This document shows, in pieces, positions 23,519 through 28,750 of a stretch of DNA of 28,750 nt. Where the stretch lies: NCBI GenBank assembly GCA_964520325.1, contig CAZFOB010000031.1, forward strand, positions 1 to 28,750, read 5' to 3'. This DNA comes from CAZFOB01 sp964520325 (lineage in GTDB: Bacteria > Actinomycetota > JAICYB01). A program made the position numbers and the translations under genes. The notes under the pieces were generated by a model, which saw nothing but the letters and a program-made list of their open reading frames with translations, was not told where the DNA came from and made no database searches. The stretch's first letter is position 1; each line of letters begins with the position of its first letter.

Positions 23519-26005
23519 TCACCCGTAGCTGAGGGTCAGCCGACTGCTATCGGGACACGGCGATGCTCCGGCGCAGCGCACCTGATCCGTGATCGTCCGC
23601 AGCTGAAGCGGCGATCCCGCGTAGCCGTACTCGAGAGCCGCCGGGTGCAGGTCGTCGGCGGAGGTCACCAGCGAGGTGAGGGCCCCCGTCGCTCCGAAGG
23701 TGTAGGTGAGGTTCCCACTCGAAAGCACGAACGTCCCGTCGCCAGGTGTGCGCAGGAGGTCGTTCGGAGCCTCCGCGGGTGGCGTGTAGGCGCCGTCGCC
23801 AACCGCCGTGAACTCGTATCCCGTCCCGTCTCCGGCGTACACGGTGACGGCGGTCCCTCTGTCAGCGAGCCCGACCCAGCGGCCCGATGTTGCTGCGGCG
23901 TTGAGTACCCATCCGGCGGGAAGGACCTTCGGGGCACGGGTCAACCAGTCCGGAGAAAGCGCGTACGACGTGCCACCGCTGTCCTGTGCGTAGACCTGCG
24001 CGACCTGGCGGCTCGAGCTCTCGTGGTGCCAGACGATCCTGATCGGCTTGGCGCTGCCACCGGAGAACGATGACCCGAACTTGGGTGCGGCGTTCGGCGC
24101 GTGTGACGCGTAGTCATCGAGCAAGACGTCGCTTCCCGAGGTGATCTTGATGCCGTCGCTCGAGATCGCACCGAGCTTCCACGAGCCAGACGGAAGAGTG
24201 ACGAAGCCGTTCCACTCGGCCAGGGCACGATGGGGATCCTGCCCCGCCACGAGCCGCTGCGCCGAACCGATGTCAAAGCTGACGGTCGGGTCGATCCGCT
24301 CACCGACGAGCGGATCGGTACCGACGTCGATCACCCCGTTGTTGTTGGCATCGGTGTAGAAGCTTGCTCGCAGTCCCTTCACGTCGGTGATCGATGCGGC
24401 GAGCGAGTTGTAGGTGAAACGAAGACCCGCCCCCCCAGAGACCGTCTCGAGCTGCGGAGTGCCGACCGATACCGAGGCGTTGCCGTCCACGAGGTTCACC
24501 GTGACTTTGGAGGGAGGCAGGGACGGGTTCGGCGCGCCCTCCGACGGCGTGGATGTCTGTCCGGGGACGGCGCCGACCTGATCGGTCGGCGACGGACCAC
24601 CCTCCCCGAGGCCGAGCTTAACGCTGAACGGGACAGCCCAGCTCGCCGGGGGGACCGTCGGCCGCGCGCCGACGCCGTCGGGGTTGTAGAAGGAGAGGTT
24701 CCCGTACCAGTCGGTCAGGACCCACGCGTAGTAGGTGATGCCTTCCTGAAGCGCACCCTGCGGGACAGTCCATGTCGGGGGAGGCTGCCCATCCTGTTGA
24801 TGGATCCGACCCGACGAGACGGCGACGCCCGTGCCCGGCGTGGGCGCGGTCGTGATCTGGAAGTCATACATCGGGTCGCCGCCGTCCTGGCCCGGCCAGC
24901 TCTCGGTCGACAGTGCGACGGCGTGCGCGCGAAGGGTCGGGGTCGTGGTCGTGAGCACCTGCTTCGACGTGAGGTTCGTGATGCGTGACGGTGCCGGCGG
25001 CTTGAAGAGATCGACGGTGAGCTGGCCGAGGTAGTTCCGGAGTGTATTCGTCGTAGGCGACTCGGTTCCTCGCAAGCCGAACCACCGGTCGGGCAGGTTG
25101 AGGGCGAACCACTTATCCACCGTCAGGGCTGGATACATGAACACGCCCGACGGCGGGCTGGACTTGGAGCCGATCGCCGGACCGTCGCCAATCTCTGAGA
25201 ACCCCCAGTTGTATCCACCTCTGGTGCCTTGGTCGAAGGAGTTGATCGTCGTGGCTGCTGAATACGAGCCGGTCTGCTCGACCAACTGCATGTACGCGAA
25301 GTACACGCGGTAACCGTTGTCGAGATACGACTCGTAGGGGAAGTGGACCGCGGACCGACGGTGGATGCCGTTCTCGGAACCCACACGCGCAGGAGATGCG
25401 TTACTCACGGCGCCCCGGTCGTTCACGCGGTAGTAGGAGTCAGCCTGGACGAGCGTCAGCGTGGGGTCCACGATGAGCGGGAAGACCGCATCCGGTTGCT
25501 CACGCAGCCAGTCGGGATCGAGCGCCACTTCCAGGTGCTGGCTGCCGTCCTCATCTGCGTTCCCGACCTCGTAGCGGACGCCCGAGGCCTCCGTGAGGTC
25601 GGCCCCGTTGGCTCCGAGGACCGTGGGTGCCGGAACGGTGAACCTACGGCCGAGATCGCCCGCGAAGTACAGGCCCCCTTCGGCATCGGTCTTGATCGTC
25701 GCGCCGCGTACCTCGAAGGGATACGACGCGCGGGCACGAGGAGAGAGGACGTGGATGTCCTCCTTCAGGCCGTCGGAGCGGACCTCATAGACGAGATCGA
25801 CATCGCGCCATACACGCTGGTAGCCCACCACACCCGGCTCGGGCACGGCCGAGCGACCGATGGCCTGCGCGGCGCTCTCCGGTTTCGCGTGCTTCGGTGA
25901 AGAGACGACCACGGGGCGTGCCGCAGCGTCCGACAAGGGAACCATCTGGACGTCCCCTTCTGGCGCTGACAACGTGACTCCGTCCGCACGCGGGCCGAAG
26001 GACAC
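23519..26005 (-). CDS. RHS polymorphic toxin, middle segment (second frame)
   Basis: Continues the same protein after a +1 shift near 26006 and ends at a TGA (23519-23521) where a second +1 shift is needed. Visible parts are VSFGPRADGVTLSAPEG at the start, a beta-rich region typical of the N-terminal part of large secreted RHS proteins, and a DNRLRE-like domain around 25440-24990 (SYYRVNDRGAVSNASPARVG). After these come an Ig-like stretch, a PA14-like domain (GLRASFYTDANNNG, about 24385-24110) and the first YD-type repeats. The formal start GTG at 26005 lies exactly at the junction, but continuity of the domains shows it is not a true N-terminus. Confidence 0.85.
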   Translation of the reverse strand: MSFGPRADGVTLSAPEGDVQMVPLSDAAARPVVVSSPKHAKPESAAQAIGRSAVPEPGVVGYQRVWRDVDLVYEVRSDGLKEDIHVLSPRARASYPFEVRGATIKTDAEGGLYFAGDLGRRFTVPAPTVLGANGADLTEASGVRYEVGNADEDGSQHLEVALDPDWLREQPDAVFPLIVDPTLTLVQADSYYRVNDRGAVSNASPARVGSENGIHRRSAVHFPYESYLDNGYRVYFAYMQLVEQTGSYSAATTINSFDQGTRGGYNWGFSEIGDGPAIGSKSSPPSGVFMYPALTVDKWFALNLPDRWFGLRGTESPTTNTLRNYLGQLTVDLFKPPAPSRITNLTSKQVLTTTTPTLRAHAVALSTESWPGQDGGDPMYDFQITTAPTPGTGVAVSSGRIHQQDGQPPPTWTVPQGALQEGITYYAWVLTDWYGNLSFYNPDGVGARPTVPPASWAVPFSVKLGLGEGGPSPTDQVGAVPGQTSTPSEGAPNPSLPPSKVTVNLVDGNASVSVGTPQLETVSGGAGLRFTYNSLAASITDVKGLRASFYTDANNNGVIDVGTDPLVGERIDPTVSFDIGSAQRLVAGQDPHRALAEWNGFVTLPSGSWKLGAISSDGIKITSGSDVLLDDYASHAPNAAPKFGSSFSGGSAKPIRIVWHHESSSRQVAQVYAQDSGGTSYALSPDWLTRAPKVLPAGWVLNAAATSGRWVGLADRGTAVTVYAGDGTGYEFTAVGDGAYTPPAEAPNDLLRTPGDGTFVLSSGNLTYTFGATGALTSLVTSADDLHPAALEYGYAGSPLQLRTITDQVRCAGASPCPDSSRLTLSYG

Positions 26006-26600
26006 GGGTCCAGTCGTTGCCTCGCGTCCGCAGCCACCCCGAGCGGCCAGGATCAGGCTCGATCGAGTTGTCGATCGGTACCCAACCGGCGGATGTTCGG
26101 TGATGTATCGGTGCGAGGTAGAAGTCGGCTGTAAGCGTTCCGTCCTTGTTCTCGAACGCGCGTGATCGCTCGCTGCGATGGCCGGGTAACTCCCTGACGA
26201 CGTTCTCCGCGCGCGCGGCCGCGCGCTCTTCGGCGTCAATCGCTGTCGGCTCGGAGTTGCGGGAAGACGACCAGCTGACCCCGGTTCCTTCCGGAAGCTT
26301 CGGCGGATCGTATCGACGCTGCTCCGACTCAAGCGGCTTCACCGCTCCTGTGTCGTACGGATCGTCGTACTTGTCGCTTGTTCCAACGGTCCGCGAAACG
26401 GTTAGCCCGACGACGGCTACGGAGACGCAGAGCGCGATGGCTACGGCACGCGCGCCGATCCGCGATGACAGGCGCCAGCGGACGAGCCGCCTCAGAGTAC
26501 CACCGGCGATGACGGCGGCCGCGCACAGTCGCGCGGAGAAACGGGCTTTTCGCCGTGCGGCTCCCGAGCGGTACGGCGTTGACCAAGTGCGTTGAGGCAT
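25785..26600 (-). CDS. RHS polymorphic toxin, N-terminal segment with membrane anchor
   Basis: The true N-terminus of the RHS protein. It has an Arg-rich cytoplasmic tail of about 45 residues, one membrane helix at about 48-68 (IGARAVAIALCVSVAVVGLTV), and then an extracellular region with ENKDGTLTADFYLAPIHHRTSAGWVPIDNS. The reading frame is meaningful only down to about 26008 (RTRGNDWT). Beyond that the frame gives unrelated Arg-rich sequence to a stop at 25785, while the proper continuation is in the next frame. A type II-like anchor or uncleaved signal is likely; no lipobox or LPXTG is seen. The ATG at 26600 has GGAAG five bases upstream and AGGGAGG further up. Confidence 0.8.
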   Translation of the reverse strand: MPQRTWSTPYRSGAARRKARFSARLCAAAVIAGGTLRRLVRWRLSSRIGARAVAIALCVSVAVVGLTVSRTVGTSDKYDDPYDTGAVKPLESEQRRYDPPKLPEGTGVSWSSSRNSEPTAIDAEERAAARAENVVRELPGHRSERSRAFENKDGTLTADFYLAPIHHRTSAGWVPIDNSIEPDPGRSGWLRTRGNDWTRVLRPACGRSHVVSARRGRPDGSLVGRCGTPRGRLFTEARETGERRAGHRSLGRARAGCGGLPACMARCRSRL

Positions 26601-26869
26601 CTATGCTTCCGCGCCTCCCTACTGCGGGTCACTCGATGAGCTTAGCTGGACACTGCTTGCCGCTGTCGGACCCCTCTTTGACCGCGAGGTATCGCAGTCC
26701 ACCGACAGCTCCGCGAGACTCCCTCGTTCCTTTTTTTTTCTAGTTCGGATGACCTACCAGGCGGGTAATGCTCCGGTCGCTGGAGGGGTAAGGAGGTGCG
26801 ATGGACGAGCGTCGCACACGGTATTAAGAAGCTACCGGTTCGACTCACCACAGCCGCGGCGGCTAATGG
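26601..26869. other. Intergenic stretch upstream of the RHS gene
   Basis: No convincing gene. It holds a run of nine T on the plus strand (26731-26739), with no stable hairpin before it, and a perfect ribosome-binding sequence with an eight-codon frame at 26789-26827. The RHS promoter must lie here on the minus strand, but I cannot pick a clear -35/-10 pair. Confidence 0.5.
26789..26827 (+). other. Perfect Shine-Dalgarno followed by an eight-codon mini-ORF
   Basis: TAAGGAGGTG at 26789-26798 is a ten-base complement of the 16S rRNA 3' end. An ATG at 26801 opens a frame of eight codons (MDERRTRY) ended by TAA at 26825-26827. It could be a leader peptide, the stub of a deleted gene, or chance. 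No attenuator-like hairpin is evident after it. Confidence 0.35.
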
Positions 26870-27067
26870 GGTCCCCAAACAGAACTCGTTGCCCTCGACA
26901 TCCCGCAGCACCGCATTGCGATACGACCAGTCCCGGGGAACTCCTCGAGGTAGCGGCGGATGAACGCGGTGTCCGTCGAGCCGCCACCGCAGCGCCTCCG
27001 ACCAGAAGACCGCGACACGTCAGGGATCGGCGCAGTCGAACGTCACGCACACCATCGATGCGGCCAT
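26870..27067 (-). pseudogene. Broken VOC-superfamily (glyoxalase/bleomycin-resistance fold) gene
   Basis: An ATG at 27067 with GGAGGGG just upstream opens MAASMVCVTFDCADP. This is the classical start of small actinobacterial VOC proteins, and it is followed directly by an in-frame TGA (27020-27022). The same frame then reads RVAVFWSEALRWRL and, further on, VLRDVEGNEFCLGTP, the family's C-terminal metal-binding segment. Only about 65 codons remain, where the family usually has 110-130, so the middle has been deleted as well. The ligand or reaction of the intact ancestor cannot be told. It is dead as it stands. Confidence 0.75.
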
Positions 27068-27126
27068 GAGCCCCTCCATTCTCCGAGTGCGGCAACTTTG
27101 ACACTGGCGGCTTCTAAGCTCCCGGC

Positions 27127-27327
27127 ATGGTCACCCAGGGAACTACTCAAGCAGAGCTGGTGCTGGGGCCCGCAGACGGGCAGGAAGCAGCCGTTCCGAT
27201 CAGGCCGGACGGGCTCCCGATCCGGATCCACCGCCTGAAGCTGGACGGTCAGGTCGTGCTCTACCTCAGGCGGCATCAAGCCCGGGGCAGAGATTGGGTC
27301 TACATCTACGAACCCGACGCGAAGTAG
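27127..27327 (+). CDS. Small hypothetical protein with GPADG motif
   Basis: A 66-residue hydrophilic protein with LVLGPADGQEAAVP near the N-terminus and YLRRHQARGRDWVYIYEPD at the C-terminus. I know the GPADG-start, Tyr-rich-end layout from small uncharacterised proteins common in actinobacteria and their phages; the function is unknown. The ATG at 27127 has no good ribosome-binding site. It is convergent with rpmE, with 16 bases between the stops. It could be a passenger of the same insertion that brought the RHS island. Confidence 0.6.
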   Translation: MVTQGTTQAELVLGPADGQEAAVPIRPDGLPIRIHRLKLDGQVVLYLRRHQARGRDWVYIYEPDAK

Positions 27328-27343
27328 CGACCCAGCGGGACGA

Positions 27344-27574
27344 CTACCTCTTCTTGGCGGCCTTGACCATCGCGTCCGTCTTCTCCTGACGGCGCCGGAA
27401 CCGGTCAACGCGCCCACCCGTGTCGATCAGCTTCTGCTTGCCCGTGTAGAACGGGTGGCACTCCGAGCAGATCTCGACGTGGATGTCCGCCTTGGTCGCA
27501 CGCGTCGTAAACACGTTGCCGCACGCGCAGCGCACCTCGCAGATGAAGTATTCGGGGTGGATGCCTGCCTTCAT
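27344..27574 (-). CDS. rpmE: Ribosomal protein bL31
   Basis: Large-subunit protein bridging to the small subunit, 76 residues. It is the zinc-binding form: Cys16 and Cys18 (CAC) and Cys36 and Cys39 (CSEC) are present, with a further Cys12. MKAGIHPEYF, HPFYTGKQKLIDTGGRVDRF and a Lys/Arg tail are typical. The ATG at 27574 lacks a strong Shine-Dalgarno. It normally sits directly after rho; here a toxin-antitoxin pair separates the two. Zinc-containing bL31 is often exchanged for a zinc-free paralogue under zinc limitation, but no Zur-like site is obvious in the short upstream region shared with the antitoxin. Confidence 0.97.
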   Translation of the reverse strand: MKAGIHPEYFICEVRCACGNVFTTRATKADIHVEICSECHPFYTGKQKLIDTGGRVDRFRRRQEKTDAMVKAAKKR

Positions 27575-27602
27575 AAGGCGGTAAGTGTACCCAAGACTCC
27601 CA

Positions 27603-27649
27603 TGTCAGACCAGCTTGACACCTCTGTCAGGGTACCCTAACATCGGGTT
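27603..27649 (+). promoter_or_regulatory. Antitoxin promoter with palindromic operator, probably leaderless
   Basis: TTGACA (27615-27620), a 17-base spacer, and TAACAT (27638-27643) form a clear sigma-70-type promoter. Transcription should begin about seven bases later, at the ATG (27650), so the message would be leaderless. The spacer and -10 hold an 18-base near-palindrome TGT-N-AGGGTACCCT-N-ACA (27625-27642). Related TGTCA/TGACA arms occur at 27603-27607, 27616-27620 and 27625-27629. Binding here would block RNA polymerase, as expected of an autorepressing antitoxin. Confidence 0.65.
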
Positions 27650-28024
27650 ATGTCCTGGGCGGTACGTCTCAACCTCGAGGTCGAAGAAGGCATCGATGAT
27701 CCCCTGGCTGTGATCAACGGGATCGTCGAAAGCTCACGAGGCATCGAAACCTCTCTTCGCGAGTGGGTCCTCCTCGCTCGTAGGAAAGGTCATTCGTGGC
27801 AGGACATCGCAAACGCGCTCGGAGTGACTCGACAGTCAGCCTGGGAACGCTTCAAGGTCGTCGACGAGGACGAGCCGGATGCCGTCGACCGCGCGAGGGG
27901 AGCCTTTGCCGGGCGAGGACTCCCGACAACAGATGAGATGCGCCGCCAAGCCAGAGAGGAAGACGCTGAAATCGAAGAGCGCAAGTGGGGTTCGAACCCT
28001 CCGGGCCTCAAGTGGCGCTCCTAG
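27650..28024 (+). CDS. HTH antitoxin of a toxin-antitoxin pair
   Basis: A 124-residue protein with a helix-turn-helix at about 47-69 (GHSWQDIANALGVTRQSAWERF) and a charged, probably flexible C-terminal half (MRRQAREEDAEIEERKW). The DNA-binding N-terminus would autorepress at the palindrome just upstream, and the C-terminus would hold the toxin. The downstream PIN gene overlaps it, the normal antitoxin-first layout. The N-terminal 30 residues resemble no VapB type I know, so it is not a ribbon-helix-helix or AbrB antitoxin. The C-terminal codons contain a tRNA T-arm-like string that I take as chance. Confidence 0.75.
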   Translation: MSWAVRLNLEVEEGIDDPLAVINGIVESSRGIETSLREWVLLARRKGHSWQDIANALGVTRQSAWERFKVVDEDEPDAVDRARGAFAGRGLPTTDEMRRQAREEDAEIEERKWGSNPPGLKWRS

Positions 28025-28446
28025 ACGCCTTCGCACTCATCGCCTTCCTCACGGACGAGCCTGCAAAGGAGGAGGTCGAAGAGCTCCTTCGAGGCGGTGG
28101 AACCCGCATCTCCGCAACGAATCTGGCGGAGACCTACGATCGTTCCATCCGCACTCATGCGATCGCTCGGACCGACGTTGACCTCTTGATCGATAGTCTG
28201 ATCGCTCAGCGTTTCCTGACGATCGTGCCTCTCGACGACACCCTCGCGCGACGAGCTGGCGAGCTTCGGTCCATCCATTACCAACGTCGCGATCGCGACG
28301 TCTCACACGCTGATTGTGCTGCTGCGGCCACAGCTGAGTCGCTCGGGGATTCGTTGGCAACACCCGATGTTCACTTGGCGAGTCTTGCTGCGTCGATCGG
28401 CGTCGAAGTGATCGGGTTGCCGGACTCGACCGGCAAGCGTCCCTAG
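28012..28446 (+). CDS. PIN-domain RNase toxin (VapC-like)
   Basis: A 144-residue PIN-domain protein, the predicted RNase partner of the HTH protein upstream. Acidic residues expected for metal-dependent cleavage are present: Asp5 (ALLDAFAL), Glu40 (TNLAET), Asp101 (SHADCAAAA) and Asp119 (TPDVHLA). The GTG at 28012 overlaps the antitoxin end by 13 bases and begins the family N-terminus. Another GTG at 27985 would add nine residues. VapC toxins usually cleave tRNA or rRNA; the target here is unknown. Its stop codon shares CTAG (28443-28446) with the convergent rho stop. All catalytic residues look intact. Confidence 0.85.
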   Translation: MALLDAFALIAFLTDEPAKEEVEELLRGGGTRISATNLAETYDRSIRTHAIARTDVDLLIDSLIAQRFLTIVPLDDTLARRAGELRSIHYQRRDRDVSHADCAAAATAESLGDSLATPDVHLASLAASIGVEVIGLPDSTGKRP

Positions 28447-28750
28447 TTCGCTTTCGCGATCTCTTTGAGGAATTCGGCGTTGGACTTCGTCTGCTTCATC
28501 TTGTCGATGAGCAGTTCGAGTGCCTGTGCCGGGTCCAATGCGTGGAGCACCCGCCGCAGCCTCCAGGCGAGCATCAGCTCTTCTTCGGGCATCAGGAGCT
28601 CTTCCTTGCGCGTACCCGAGCCTTCGACGTTGATGGCCGGGAAGAGACGCTTCTCGGCCAGCGTTCGGTCGAGGCGGACCTCCATGTTCCCAGTGCCCTT
28701 GAACTCCTCGAAGATCACCTCGTCCATGCGCGAGCCGGTCTCGACGAGAC
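28443..28750 (-). CDS. rho: Transcription termination factor Rho, C-terminal end, cut by window edge
   Basis: About 101 C-terminal residues of the Rho hexameric RNA translocase/ATPase. Recognised by SRMDEVIFEEFKGTGNMEV, LDRTLAEKRLFPAINVEGSGTRKEELL and the final helix region DKMKQTKSNAEFLKEI. The reading frame is open to the window edge. The usual downstream gene rpmE is displaced by the toxin-antitoxin pair. The stop TAG (28443-28445) overlaps the toxin's stop on the other strand by three bases, leaving no room for a terminator between the convergent genes. Confidence 0.97.
   Translation of the reverse strand, partial: LVETGSRMDEVIFEEFKGTGNMEVRLDRTLAEKRLFPAINVEGSGTRKEELLMPEEELMLAWRLRRVLHALDPAQALELLIDKMKQTKSNAEFLKEIAKAN

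Larger units (their letters stand above)
17485..26600 (-). other. Whole RHS toxin gene, about 9.1 kb, two +1 frameshifts
   Basis: The three segments above form one gene that would encode roughly 3030 residues if the shifts at 26006-26008 (GGG on the plus strand) and 23522-23524 (CCC on the plus strand) were undone. At each site removing a single base restores an unbroken, domain-consistent reading frame. The gene is either inactivated, read by frameshifting, or mis-sequenced at short C/G runs. No other gene in the first 13 kb is broken. Confidence 0.8.

Noticed and set aside
13857..26600. Insertion sequence or phage carrying the RHS island
   Set aside because: No transposase, integrase, terminal inverted repeat or phage structural gene could be recognised.
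26731..26739. Run of nine T as an intrinsic terminator
   Set aside because: No stable GC hairpin directly before it on the plus strand, and none before the matching A run on the other strand.
26832..26862. GGTTCGACTC as the T-arm of a tRNA
   Set aside because: The flanking bases do not pair to form a T-stem, and the rest of a tRNA is missing.
27985..28011. tRNA T-arm-like string (GGGTTCGAACCCTCC) suggesting a tRNA or att site
   Set aside because: No matching acceptor stem, D-arm or anticodon arm upstream; it lies in the antitoxin coding end, and no second copy was seen.

Overview
The window comes from a high-GC bacterium, most likely an actinomycetote. The minus-strand order rho, rpmE, prfA, prmC, sua5-type gene, wecA-type gene, atpI, atpB-E-F-H-A-G-D is the order known from mycobacteria and other Actinobacteria. 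A DUF1385 gene next to prfA and a low-molecular-weight phosphatase-like gene next to the sua5 gene suggest a lineage away from Mycobacterium. I cannot place it more finely.

Layout. Bases 1-6245 hold the F1Fo ATP synthase operon, read right to left. atpD runs off the left edge, and two small membrane genes lead the operon. A perfect CRP/GlxR-type palindrome lies just upstream, over an extended -10 element. Bases 6325-10734 hold wecA, a phosphatase-like gene, sua5, prmC and prfA, tightly packed and partly overlapping. Bases 10799-12531 hold DUF1385 and a long-form thyX. A divergent DEAD-box RNA helicase fills 12625-13860.

Bases 13857-26600 are an accessory island built around one giant secreted RHS/YD-repeat polymorphic toxin, read right to left. 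It has an N-terminal membrane anchor, a DNRLRE-like region, PA14-like domains, three tandem LamG domains, YD repeats, the RHS core end and a hydrophobic C-terminal tip. The gene is interrupted by two +1 frameshifts, each at a run of three C or G. Downstream lies what looks like a fossil record of tip exchange. First comes a small membrane protein directly after the main tip. Then follow a 1-kb displaced copy of the RHS core with a different tip and its own membrane-protein gene, a remnant of a third tip followed by a frameshifted membrane-protein gene, a fourth membrane-protein gene, and a 385-bp core scrap. The membrane proteins are candidate immunity proteins and the tips look membrane-active; both are inferences from arrangement and composition.

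Bases 26601-28750 hold a broken VOC (glyoxalase-fold) gene, a small GPADG-type protein, rpmE, a HTH antitoxin plus PIN toxin pair with what looks like a leaderless, palindrome-bearing promoter, and the 3' end of rho. The toxin-antitoxin pair sits between rho and rpmE, and the RHS island with its neighbours sits between rpmE and the DUF1385-prfA block. Both therefore look like insertions into an otherwise conserved translation/energy gene cluster.
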